A DNA stretch of 64,000 bases from Solibacillus silvestris (GTDB taxonomy: Bacteria; Bacillota; Bacilli; Bacillales_A; Planococcaceae), in NCBI GenBank assembly GCA_001586195.1, contig CP014609.1, positions 1,400,001-1,464,000 on the forward strand, written 5' to 3'. Both the position numbers and the translations under genes were made by a program. Shown piece after piece: positions 25,499-34,310 of this stretch (position 1 is its first letter; the number at the start of each line of letters is the position of its first letter). The notes under the pieces were generated by a model that was not told the DNA's origin, did no database searches, and was given only the letters and a program-made list of their open reading frames with translations.

Positions 25499-26605
25499 AT
25501 GAGAACGACATCCGAAAATATTACGGTTAATACACCGCTTGCACTGGCGGAAAAAGCATGTAAGGCGATAATGGATTCGTATACACCGGATCAGCTGCCA
25601 CCGGCGAATTCCTTCCACTATCATCAGGGGGTATTTTTATACGGTATGCTTCGTGTATGGGAAGCGACAGGTGACCAGCAGTATTTTGCCTATATGAAAG
25701 GCTATATCGACAGCCTGATCGACGAAGAAGGTAACTTATACTTTGCACGGGATGAGCTTGATTCTGTTCAGGCAGGCATTTTACTGTTCCCTTTGTATGA
25801 ACAGACAAAAGACCGTCGTTATTTAGTTGCTGCGAAAAAACTTCGTCATTTGCTGTATTCGATTAATCAGACAACAGAGGGCGGCTTTTGGCATAAAGAT
25901 AAATATCCTTATCAAATGTGGCTGGACGGTTTGTTCATGGCGGCACCGTTTATGCTCATGTACAATGAGCATTTTGTCGAGGAAGAGCTAGTGCTGAATG
26001 TCGTTCGCCAGGAAAAACTGATACGCACACATATGAAGGATAAGAATACAGGCTTACTGTTCCATGCGTGGGATGAGAAAAAGGCGCAACCATGGGCGGA
26101 CAAAGAAACAGGGTGCTCACCGGAATTTTGGGGACGTTCTGTCGGTTGGTATGGTACTGCACTTGTCGATATTTTGGAATTGATCAACGGTTCAAGAGGG
26201 CAGGAAGAGATGGAACAATCGCTAAAAGATTTAGTGCCTGCTATTACGAAGTTTCAGGACGAAGAAACGGGCTTATGGTATCAAATTGTTGATAAAGGAG
26301 ACCTTGATGATAACTGGCTGGAATCTTCCTGCTCGTCCCTGTTTATTTACTTCATCGCAAAAGCGATTAAACTTGGCTTGGTTGATGATTCCTATCAACA
26401 AGTAGTAAATAAAGCGTATGACGGACTGATCGAGCATATGGTCGATGTGCAGGAGGATGTAGCCAATCTAAAAGGTATTTGCATTGGCACATCCGCAGGG
26501 GTGTACGATTATTATGTGGACCGCCCAACTTCCGAAAATGATTTGCATGGCATGGGCGCATTCATCCTAGCAAGCATGGCGTTGCACGACATTAAGGCAA
26601 AATAA
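25499..26605 (+). CDS. GH105 unsaturated (rhamno)galacturonyl hydrolase
   Basis: 368 residues, cytoplasmic (no signal). (alpha/alpha)6-barrel with the family motif PYQMWLDGLFMA. Asp143 falls at the position of the catalytic Asp of B. subtilis YteR. Also FHYHQGVFLYGM and SPEFWGRSVGWYGTAL. It removes the 4,5-unsaturated uronate from the non-reducing end of imported oligomers. The product rearranges to 5-keto-4-deoxyuronate, the substrate of KduI encoded downstream. Ribosome site AAAGGAGAGGG. Confidence 0.92.
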   Translation: MRTTSENITVNTPLALAEKACKAIMDSYTPDQLPPANSFHYHQGVFLYGMLRVWEATGDQQYFAYMKGYIDSLIDEEGNLYFARDELDSVQAGILLFPLYEQTKDRRYLVAAKKLRHLLYSINQTTEGGFWHKDKYPYQMWLDGLFMAAPFMLMYNEHFVEEELVLNVVRQEKLIRTHMKDKNTGLLFHAWDEKKAQPWADKETGCSPEFWGRSVGWYGTALVDILELINGSRGQEEMEQSLKDLVPAITKFQDEETGLWYQIVDKGDLDDNWLESSCSSLFIYFIAKAIKLGLVDDSYQQVVNKAYDGLIEHMVDVQEDVANLKGICIGTSAGVYDYYVDRPTSENDLHGMGAFILASMALHDIKAK

Positions 26606-26618
26606 TAATAGAAACGGA

Positions 26619-26648
26619 AAGGTACCCGGTATATAGGGTACTTTTTTC
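26619..26648 (+). terminator. Intrinsic terminator
   Basis: GTACCC / GGGTAC stem (26622-26641) with flanking A/T pairs and TTTTTT. Ends the transporter-GH105 operon. Confidence 0.8.
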
Positions 26649-26800
26649 TTGACTCCAAAAAATAAATGTAAAGTAATAACATGTTTATGTTAGAATAATT
26701 AGAAAATATAGAAAATAATTGTAGAAACTGCGTTACTCTTCTTGTATGCGCTTTATGTATGAAATATCATCTCCTTAAGAGAGAATGGAATGTTTGGTAG

Positions 26801-28600
26801 GTGGGGCATCTGGAACGACTGAGGACATTTTTGTATAAATATATTTTTCACTCTTTTAAAACAACGATGAATATGTTGTTTTTGCCGATTGTAATTTTAT
26901 GTATTTTAGTGACGGGTGGTGTATCGACTTACATCGCAACGGCACAAATTGAAGAAAATACGTATCAAAGCATGAACGATACGATTTATCAAACGAAAAA
27001 TTATTTAGACCACACCCTTTCGGATCTGTTTTCGCAGCTTGTGTCCATTTCCTATGATTCACGGCTGGTCAGTTTACTGATGAAGGAGCAGGAGCAGATT
27101 GTACCGGAAGATTACATTCCGATTGACAAAAACCTGCAGATCATTTACGGGCGGTACAGTACCATTTTGGAGTCGGCTACGATTGATCTGAACGTAGGGG
27201 AATTTTTGATTTATCAAAGTGAATTTACGAAAAAACCGGTCATTGATTATGATGATTTTTTCGTGAATTACAAACCGAACAGTGAAAATTTCAAATGGAA
27301 AAATGTGCATGAAGACGCAGCATTTCATACCGGAAATTCGGTGATGTCAATGTACAAGCTTTTGGAACTGAATGAGCTGGAGAAAAAAGGCATAGTGCTC
27401 TTTAATATTCGCGAAGAATTTTTCGGAAAGGTGCTGAGTCGATCACTCATCGGGGAGAATGGTTATTTGGCGCTTATCTCCGAAGACGGGATCTATCAGT
27501 CGAAGGAACTTGAGTCGAAATATACGCTTGATGACAAGACTTTTCAGAAATTGCATCAATTATCAAATCCAAAAGACCAAATTACATATACAAATGAAGA
27601 CAATGAAGAAATGATAGTCATATACGATACGCTAGAGTCGAACGGCTGGAAAATCGCAGCGATTGTGCCTGAAGATGATCTGTTGAACAAAGTGGAGTAT
27701 ATAAAAATATTCGCATTGTTTTTAATTATCATCATGATCGGTCTCGTTGTCTTTGTGACGAATATTTTCATTTCCTATATGTCGAAACCGTTTCAGAAAC
27801 TGGCGAAACAGATGGATCTCGTCAATGAAAACCATCTTTATTTGGAAGAAAAAATATCAGGACCGAAAGAGATGCGTGTGTTGAACCGCGGTTTTATCGA
27901 ATTGATCGACCGGATAAATGTGTTGATGGACCAAGTGATTTTGGAGCAAGAAGAAAAACGCCAACTGGAATTTGCTATTATGCATGCACAAATTAATCCG
28001 CATTTCCTCTATAATACGCTTTACTCGATTAAGGGACTCTGTGACATGGGCATGACAAAAGAAGCGAGCCAGATGGTCACGGCATTATCGAACTTTTTCC
28101 GTATCGGGATTAGTAAAGGGAAGGAAATCATCTCGGTTAAAGAAGAAATTGAGCATATCGAAAATTATTTGATTATCCAGGAGATGCGTTACGGGGATGA
28201 TTTTACGTATGAAATTGAAGTAGAGGAAAGCATTTTGGATAATGAGATTGTCAAACTTTCGTTGCAGCCGTTAATTGAAAATGCGATCTATCATGGCGTA
28301 AAGCAAAAGCGCGGCCAAGGAAAGATTGTGATTAAAGGATACCGAGACGCAGATCGTATTTACATGGAAGTAATAGATAACGGCTCAGGAATTTCAGAGG
28401 AAAGGCTTGCAGCGATTCATGCGGAGCTGCAGCTGACTTACCAAGATCAGAAACAATATATCGGAATTGGCATAAAGTCTGTCAATGACCGAATTAAAAT
28501 GCAGTACGGGGAAGCTTACGGACTCACAATCCGAAGTGTATATGGAGAAGGGACATCAATGATTATTACTATTCCGGTGACAACAGGGGGGCTTGACTAA
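26801..28600 (+). CDS. YesM-family sensor histidine kinase
   Basis: About 599 residues from GTG 26801; TTG 26831 with GAGGA upstream is an alternative start. TM1 about 24-46, a roughly 250-residue extracellular sensor domain, TM2 about 301-325, a HAMP-like linker, then the His_kinase motif AQINPHFLYNTLYSIKG (phospho-His401) and an HATPase domain with PLIENAIYHGVK, DNGSGIS and GIGIKSVNDRIK. Probably senses pectin-derived sugars or the loaded binding protein. It is followed 2 bp later by its response regulator. Confidence 0.92.
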   Translation: MGHLERLRTFLYKYIFHSFKTTMNMLFLPIVILCILVTGGVSTYIATAQIEENTYQSMNDTIYQTKNYLDHTLSDLFSQLVSISYDSRLVSLLMKEQEQIVPEDYIPIDKNLQIIYGRYSTILESATIDLNVGEFLIYQSEFTKKPVIDYDDFFVNYKPNSENFKWKNVHEDAAFHTGNSVMSMYKLLELNELEKKGIVLFNIREEFFGKVLSRSLIGENGYLALISEDGIYQSKELESKYTLDDKTFQKLHQLSNPKDQITYTNEDNEEMIVIYDTLESNGWKIAAIVPEDDLLNKVEYIKIFALFLIIIMIGLVVFVTNIFISYMSKPFQKLAKQMDLVNENHLYLEEKISGPKEMRVLNRGFIELIDRINVLMDQVILEQEEKRQLEFAIMHAQINPHFLYNTLYSIKGLCDMGMTKEASQMVTALSNFFRIGISKGKEIISVKEEIEHIENYLIIQEMRYGDDFTYEIEVEESILDNEIVKLSLQPLIENAIYHGVKQKRGQGKIVIKGYRDADRIYMEVIDNGSGISEERLAAIHAELQLTYQDQKQYIGIGIKSVNDRIKMQYGEAYGLTIRSVYGEGTSMIITIPVTTGGLD

Positions 28601-28602
28601 GG

Positions 28603-30147
28603 ATGTATAAAATAATCGTAGTAGAGGATGATCGCATTATTCGTCGAGGCATTTGCCAGACGATTCCATGGGGAGAGAATGGAATAGAAGTGGTAGGAGA
28701 AGCAAGTGACGGGGAAATGGCACTTGAACTGATTGCACAGCATCAGCCGCATCTCGTCATTTCAGATATTAATATGCCTTTTTTAAATGGGCTCGATATG
28801 GCGCGTCAATTAAAGGAAATCAGTCCGCAGACAAAATTTATATTTTTGACGGGTTATGAGGATTTTAGTTACGCACAGCAGGCGGTACAGTTAAAAGCAT
28901 TCGATTACTTATTGAAACCGGTCGATTCGGAACTGCTGCTTGAAAAGGTGAAGGAAGCACTCGCGGAATGGTCCGAAACGTTTTCGAATGAACAATTGCT
29001 GGTAGAGTCGCGTGCAATACGCCAGCAGAAATTTTTCAAACAGCTCATGACGGTTGGTGAAACGGAGACCGATATTGAAAAAGGGCTTGCTGAATTGGAT
29101 GTTCACTTGGACGGGACATTTTATTCTGCCATTATTGTGCATGACGGATGTGAAGGAAAGCTGCAATCGTCGCTTGATAAAGAAATTGTTCTGAATACAT
29201 CAACGCAGATTGATCAAGACAAATTTCATCTATTATCTGTCACGGACAATGAATGGGTGCTGCTGATCGGTCATGATGAAACGGTGGAAGCTGTTGGCCT
29301 GGCAACCTTTTTGCTTGAGCAGCTGCCGGATGTGACATTGGCGTATGGGCGTCCGTATACGAATTTGTTTGAAATTGGCCGTTCGTTTGTCGAGGCTAAA
29401 ATGGCGTTGGATTTGCGCTATATTCTGGGGACTGGCAAACTGTTTTCAATCGATGAAAAAGTGACAAGCGGCGAGCAATCAGCGGAAAGTTTAAAAGCGA
29501 TTGATACGAAACTGATTGCACAGATTAAGCAAGGGGTTCCGGAAAAAGTGGAGGAATTGCTTGAAGAATTTTATGACGCAATCATCGACTATCAATCGCT
29601 GTCTCTAGCAGATCTGAAAGTGATGACGTTGAAATATGCGACGCTGTTATCATTTGAAATCGACCGCTGGAGTAAAGACGAAGCATCGACCTATTCCGCT
29701 CATGTATATCAGGCTGTTATGGAAATGAATTCACTGCACGACATGATGCAAATTATCCGGGAGCTTATTCAACAGTGGTCGGAAATTCTTTATCAAAAAG
29801 AGGAAAGTAAGTTTAAAAGCCATGTTGATTTGGCGATCTACTATATGAATGAATATTATTCGGACAGCAACTTAACATTGCAGAAACTGGCTAAAATGAT
29901 TCATGTAAGTGCACCGTATTTAAGCAATCTGTTTAAACTCGAAAAAGGGTTTAATTTTGGCGATTATTTATTGGAATTGCGCATGAAAAAAGCGATGGAA
30001 CTGCTGCGAGAAGAAAGTTTGAAAACTTATGAAATTAGCGAGCAGGTAGGGTACAGTAATCCGCAATATTTCAGCATTTGTTTTAAAAAATACACGGGCC
30101 ATACGCCGGCCGAATTTAAAAAGAAACTGAATCCGAATGTCAGCTAG
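28603..30147 (+). CDS. YesN-family response regulator with AraC DNA-binding domain
   Basis: 514 residues. Receiver domain 1-120 with acidic pocket EDD (8-10), phosphoacceptor Asp55 in LVISDINMPF, and Lys in LLKPV. A middle linker of about 290 residues follows, then a C-terminal AraC double helix-turn-helix (YYSDSNLTLQKLAKMIHVSA, then YEISEQVGYSNPQYFSICFK). It should activate the pectin genes when phosphorylated by the adjacent YesM kinase. The stop overlaps a terminator. Confidence 0.93.
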   Translation: MYKIIVVEDDRIIRRGICQTIPWGENGIEVVGEASDGEMALELIAQHQPHLVISDINMPFLNGLDMARQLKEISPQTKFIFLTGYEDFSYAQQAVQLKAFDYLLKPVDSELLLEKVKEALAEWSETFSNEQLLVESRAIRQQKFFKQLMTVGETETDIEKGLAELDVHLDGTFYSAIIVHDGCEGKLQSSLDKEIVLNTSTQIDQDKFHLLSVTDNEWVLLIGHDETVEAVGLATFLLEQLPDVTLAYGRPYTNLFEIGRSFVEAKMALDLRYILGTGKLFSIDEKVTSGEQSAESLKAIDTKLIAQIKQGVPEKVEELLEEFYDAIIDYQSLSLADLKVMTLKYATLLSFEIDRWSKDEASTYSAHVYQAVMEMNSLHDMMQIIRELIQQWSEILYQKEESKFKSHVDLAIYYMNEYYSDSNLTLQKLAKMIHVSAPYLSNLFKLEKGFNFGDYLLELRMKKAMELLREESLKTYEISEQVGYSNPQYFSICFKKYTGHTPAEFKKKLNPNVS

Positions 30148-30175
30148 CGGTTAAAGATGCCGCTAGCTTTTTTTA
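30142..30175 (+). terminator. Intrinsic terminator of the two-component operon
   Basis: AGCTAGCGG / CCGCTAGCT stem and a run of seven T. The left arm covers the stop codon. Confidence 0.88.
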
Positions 30176-30214
30176 TAGCCCGGGCTGAAGCCGAGCTTAT
30201 GTGTACAAATATTT

Positions 30215-30230
30215 AAGAAAAGCGTTTGAT
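30215..30230. promoter_or_regulatory. Possible cre site before kduI
   Basis: AAGAAAAGCGTTTGAT. The central AAGCGTTT agrees with cre but the right side deviates. It is 149 nt upstream of the kduI start. Confidence 0.4.
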
Positions 30231-30378
30231 ATTTTAAGGACATCCTTACGTAACATTGTAAACACTTACATCGTTTTTTATAATCGGGTTGTAACAATAT
30301 TCAGAAAACAATAGCGAAACTTAGGGATCACAGACCTGAATGATTAAAACTGTTTATTAACCGGAGGAGGTAGTCAAA

Positions 30379-31209
30379 ATGGAAACACGTTATGCCAATC
30401 ATCCTGAAGAAATTAAACGCTATAATACGGACGAATTGCGTCAGCATTTTTTAGTGGAAACACTTTTTGAACTTGGAAAGGTACATTTAACATATACACA
30501 TGTCGACCGTATGATTTTTGGCGGGGTGACACCAGCTGATACGGAACTGACGATTGAACTGGATAAAGAATTGGGCGTGAGTTACTTTTTAGAACGCCGT
30601 GAACTGGGCATCATCAATATCGGTGGTGATGGGGTTGTCGTATTGGATGGTATTGAATATGACATGCAGCGCCGAGACGGTTTATATGTTAGCCGTGGTA
30701 CGAAACAAGTGCTGTTCCGATCAAACGATGCGGCAAATCCGGCGAAATTCTACATCAATTCCACACCGGCGCACCATACATATCCGACGGTGAAAATTGA
30801 CATTAACAACATCAAACCGTTAGAAGCAGGTGCACCAGGTACATTGAATGAACGGAAAATCTATCAATATATTCATCCGAATGTTTGCGAGAGCTGCCAG
30901 TTGCAGATGGGCTTGACGATGCTATCACCGGGCAGTGTATGGAATACAATGCCTGCTCATACGCATGAACGCCGTATGGAAGTGTATTTATACTTTGATA
31001 TGGAAGCGGATACACGCGTTTTCCACTTTATGGGCCAACCGGACGAAACACGTCATCTTATTTTGAAAAATGAACAGGCGGTAATTTCCCCAAGCTGGTC
31101 GATTCATACAGGCACAGCGACAAGTAACTATACATTCATTTGGGGAATGTGCGGCGAAAACATTACGTATGACGACATGGACCATGTAAAAATGGAAGAT
31201 TTACGATAA
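30379..31209 (+). CDS. kduI: 5-keto-4-deoxyuronate isomerase
   Basis: 276 residues (family about 278). Converts 5-keto-4-deoxyuronate to 2,5-diketo-3-deoxygluconate in pectin breakdown. Cupin fold; zinc ligands are visible as H194 and H196 in PAHTHERRMEVYLYF, E201, and H243 in SIHTGTATSNYTFIWGMCGEN. Start ATG 30379 follows GGAGGAGG. It is the first gene of an operon with kduD, 19 bp apart. Confidence 0.96.
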   Translation: METRYANHPEEIKRYNTDELRQHFLVETLFELGKVHLTYTHVDRMIFGGVTPADTELTIELDKELGVSYFLERRELGIINIGGDGVVVLDGIEYDMQRRDGLYVSRGTKQVLFRSNDAANPAKFYINSTPAHHTYPTVKIDINNIKPLEAGAPGTLNERKIYQYIHPNVCESCQLQMGLTMLSPGSVWNTMPAHTHERRMEVYLYFDMEADTRVFHFMGQPDETRHLILKNEQAVISPSWSIHTGTATSNYTFIWGMCGENITYDDMDHVKMEDLR

Positions 31210-31228
31210 GCGAATGGAGGAACAATAG

Positions 31229-32011
31229 ATGACACAGGATGTAGCCGGTTTTTCATTGGATTACTTTAGCTTAAAAGGGAAAATTGCGATTGTAACAGGC
31301 GGCAATAAAGGGTTAGGTCAGGCATATGCGGTCGCATTGGCAAAAGCGGGAGCAGATATTTTTGTCATCGCACGCAGCGCAGACTGGAGTGAGACAGAAC
31401 GTCTTATCAACGAAACAGGCCAAAAAGCAACATTTTTTCAAGCTGATTTAAGCGATCGTACGGTCATCAAACCAGCTGTAGAAGCTTGCCTGCAAGAGTA
31501 TGGCACAGTGGATATTTTAGTGAATAATGCCGGTACGATCCGTCGTTCGCCATTATTGGATTACGAGGAAAAAGACTGGGATGCGGTTATGGAAATTAAC
31601 TTAAACTCCCTCTATCTGTTAAGCCAGGAAGTCGCGAAAGTAATGGTAGAAAAAAAGAGCGGGAAAATTATTAATATCGCCTCAATGCTTTCATATCAGG
31701 GCGGCAAATTTGTTCCGCCATATACAGCGAGCAAACATGCCGTTGCCGGTTTGACAAAGGCATTCGCCAATGAACTGGCAGAGCATAATGTGCAGATTAA
31801 CGCGATCGCTCCAGGCTATGTGGCGACAGATAATACGGCACCAATTCGCCAGGATGAAAAGCGCAGTGCGGAAATTTTATCCCGTATTCCTGCAGGACGT
31901 TGGGCTACGACTGCAGACTTGATGGGATCGGTCGTTTACTTGGCAAGCCGTGCTTCGGATTATACGAACGGTCATATTTTAGCTGTTGATGGCGGCTGGC
32001 TGGCAAGATAA
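31229..32011 (+). CDS. kduD: 2-dehydro-3-deoxy-D-gluconate 5-dehydrogenase
   Basis: 260 residues, classical SDR: TGGNKGLGQAYA cofactor motif, NNAG, catalytic Ser in NIASMLSYQG and YTASKH (Tyr/Lys). Reduces 2,5-diketo-3-deoxygluconate to 2-keto-3-deoxygluconate (KDG). AATGGAGGAACA ribosome site. Follows kduI directly. Confidence 0.94.
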   Translation: MTQDVAGFSLDYFSLKGKIAIVTGGNKGLGQAYAVALAKAGADIFVIARSADWSETERLINETGQKATFFQADLSDRTVIKPAVEACLQEYGTVDILVNNAGTIRRSPLLDYEEKDWDAVMEINLNSLYLLSQEVAKVMVEKKSGKIINIASMLSYQGGKFVPPYTASKHAVAGLTKAFANELAEHNVQINAIAPGYVATDNTAPIRQDEKRSAEILSRIPAGRWATTADLMGSVVYLASRASDYTNGHILAVDGGWLAR

Positions 32012-32035
32012 CGACTAAAATTAATACGAAATCAT

Positions 32036-32067
32036 AAGCCGTATCACGCCATGCTGATACGGCTTTT
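32036..32067 (+). terminator. Intrinsic terminator after kduD
   Basis: AAGCCGTATCA / TGATACGGCTTTT stem-loop. It lies immediately before the ribosome site of the next gene and so may be an attenuator. Confidence 0.75.
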
Positions 32068-32086
32068 ACTAAAGGATGTGGGGACA

Positions 32087-32941
32087 ATGAAAGTAAATTT
32101 AGGTATTCGTGCACATGATGTGGAAGCAAAAAACTTACACGAGCTTGCTGCAAACGTAGTGCAAAGAGGATTTTCTGCAGTCCAGCTTGCACTTGCAAAA
32201 TCCATTACGGAATTTTCAACAAGTACAGGTTCATTATCACCAGGGTATGGTCATTATGTAAAATCGATTTTTCAGCAGCATGATGTTCGGATCGCTGTTT
32301 TAGGCTGTTACATTAATATGATTCATCCGGATTTACCTGAAAGACAGAGGCAGCTCGATCGTTTTAAAGAGCATATCCGTTTCGCACGTGATTTCGGCTG
32401 CACTATTGTCGGAACAGAAACGGGCAGTGTTATTCCATCACTCGGTTACAGCGAAGATAATTTTACTGAGGAAGCTTATATAGAAGTGGTGAAAAGTGTG
32501 CGTGAGCTCGTAGAAGAGGCCGAAAAGTTTGGTATCATCGTCGGGGTTGAAGGCGGAATCAATCACCCGATTCATACACCGAAACGGATGAAGCGATTAC
32601 TGGAAGATGTACCGTCTCCGAACCTGCAAGTCATTTATGACCCAGCGAATTTTATGAGCTTGGATAATGTCCATGAACAGCATTCTGTCATGGAGGAAGC
32701 GTTCCAATTATTCGGTGAACGGATAGTTATTGTTCACGCAAAAGATTTCATCGTAGACAATGGAGAAATTACGATGGTACCAGTTGGGACTGGACAGCTG
32801 GATTATAAATATTTGTTGCAACGACTGAAGAAGGAGAAGCCGTTCATCAACATTCTTTTGGAAAATACACGCGACCCCCATCTTACCGACAGCATTCGTT
32901 ATATACAAGGACGGTATGAACAAGCTAAAAGAGTGCAGTAA
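32087..32941 (+). CDS. Sugar phosphate isomerase/epimerase family protein (TIM barrel)
   Basis: 284 residues from ATG 32087 with AAAGGATGTGGGG. An upstream in-frame ATG at 32051 lies inside the terminator stem and is rejected. AP_endonuc_2-type TIM barrel: FSAVQLALAKS, VLGCYINMIHPD, GTETGS, VGVEGGINHP, VIYDPANFM and VIVHAKDF carry the usual Glu/Asp/His metal ligands. The reaction is not known; its place between kduD and the ATPase gene suggests an additional uronate or aldonate isomerisation in the pectin pathway. Confidence 0.88.
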   Translation: MKVNLGIRAHDVEAKNLHELAANVVQRGFSAVQLALAKSITEFSTSTGSLSPGYGHYVKSIFQQHDVRIAVLGCYINMIHPDLPERQRQLDRFKEHIRFARDFGCTIVGTETGSVIPSLGYSEDNFTEEAYIEVVKSVRELVEEAEKFGIIVGVEGGINHPIHTPKRMKRLLEDVPSPNLQVIYDPANFMSLDNVHEQHSVMEEAFQLFGERIVIVHAKDFIVDNGEITMVPVGTGQLDYKYLLQRLKKEKPFINILLENTRDPHLTDSIRYIQGRYEQAKRVQ

Positions 32942-33014
32942 AGAACGAAATAGCACATCATACACCATATATTATAAGATTTTATACAATTATCTAAAAA
33001 TTTTAAATTATTTC

Positions 33015-33028
33015 TGAAAGCGTTTTCT
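33015..33028. promoter_or_regulatory. CcpA cre site before the ATPase gene
   Basis: TGAAAGCGTTTTCT matches the cre consensus very well. It is 65 nt upstream of the ATPase gene ribosome site. Confidence 0.8.
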
Positions 33029-33092
33029 ATTACTATTAAATTAAGAAGCACATTAGCAATGTTCACATGGAATCGATTGAGGGGGTAAGGAA

Positions 33093-34190
33093 ATGGCAGA
33101 ATTAAAATTAAATAATATTTATAAAATTTATGATAATAAAGTAACCGCTGTTGATAATTTTAACTTGCATATCGAGGATAAGGAGTTCATCGTGTTTGTA
33201 GGTCCTTCGGGTTGCGGTAAATCGACAACTTTACGGATGATGGCAGGCTTGGAGGAGATTTCAAAAGGGGATTTCTATATTGATGATAAGCGTGTCAATG
33301 ATATCGCACCAAAAGACCGTGATATCGCCATGGTATTCCAAAACTATGCGCTTTACCCGCATATGACGGTTTATGATAACATTGCGTTTGGTTTAAAATT
33401 ACGGAAGTTGCCGAAGTCGGAAATCGATGAGCGCGTGCGCAATGCGGCGAAAATTTTAGGTATTGAAAATTATTTAAATCGTAAACCGAAAGCTTTATCG
33501 GGTGGGCAAAGACAGCGTGTTGCATTGGGCCGTGCCATTGTGCGGGATGCGAAGCTGTTCTTGATGGACGAACCGCTGTCAAATCTCGATGCAAAGCTGC
33601 GTGTACAAATGCGTGCAGAAATTATTAAGCTGCACCGTCGTATCGGTACAACGACTATTTACGTAACTCATGACCAGACAGAAGCGATGACGATGGCGAG
33701 CCGTATTGTCGTAATGAAGGACGGGATTATTCATCAGGTAGGGGCACCGAAGTATATTTATGATAATCCGGAAAATGTATTTGTTGGCGGCTTTATCGGT
33801 TCACCTTCCATGAACTTTTTAGATGGTCGGGTAGAAGATGGCTATTACCAGCTGGGTGACAGAAAAATAATTATTCCGGAAGATAAAATGACGATGCTTC
33901 GTCAGCAAGGCTATGTCGGGAAGGAAGTTATTTTAGGGATCCGTCCAGAAAGCTTTTTCGTAGGGGAAGACACGGCGGAACTTGATCCTTCAGTTGTATC
34001 TCAATACGAAATAGAAGTTGCGGAGTTAACCGGCTCTGAAATTATGCTGTATTTCAAAATCGGGGACCAGGAAGTTGTCGCATTAACAGATGCCCAACAA
34101 ACAATTGAAGCAGGACAAAAAGTTAATTTTGCAGTTAATACGAATAAAATGCACTTCTTTGATAAAGAAACAGAAATACGTATTCGTTAA
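33093..34190 (+). CDS. msmX: MsmX/UgpC-type sugar ABC transporter ATPase
   Basis: 365 residues. Walker A GPSGCGKST, Q-loop VFQNYALYPH, signature LSGGQRQRVALGRA, Walker B LFLMDEPLSNLD, H-loop THD. C-terminal OB/TOBE regulatory domain (about residues 235-365). It would power the permease pair at 22260-24044, and possibly other CUT1 transporters as MsmX does in B. subtilis. It has its own cre-controlled promoter and a terminator. Confidence 0.93.
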   Translation: MAELKLNNIYKIYDNKVTAVDNFNLHIEDKEFIVFVGPSGCGKSTTLRMMAGLEEISKGDFYIDDKRVNDIAPKDRDIAMVFQNYALYPHMTVYDNIAFGLKLRKLPKSEIDERVRNAAKILGIENYLNRKPKALSGGQRQRVALGRAIVRDAKLFLMDEPLSNLDAKLRVQMRAEIIKLHRRIGTTTIYVTHDQTEAMTMASRIVVMKDGIIHQVGAPKYIYDNPENVFVGGFIGSPSMNFLDGRVEDGYYQLGDRKIIIPEDKMTMLRQQGYVGKEVILGIRPESFFVGEDTAELDPSVVSQYEIEVAELTGSEIMLYFKIGDQEVVALTDAQQTIEAGQKVNFAVNTNKMHFFDKETEIRIR

Positions 34191-34235
34191 TAACGGAAGC
34201 AATAGAGAAGCTTCTAATTTAATAGAAGAAATGAG

Positions 34236-34276
34236 GCTGTCCAAAAGTCATTTACTTTTAGGACGGCCTTTCTTTC
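34236..34276 (+). terminator. Intrinsic terminator
   Basis: GGCTGTCCAAAAGT / ACTTTTAGGACGGCC stem followed by TTTCTTTC. Its core is related to the TTCG hairpin at 17332-17361. Confidence 0.8.
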
Positions 34277-34310
34277 AACAATTACTTGTATGAAAGCAGG
34301 GGGAAAGCTC

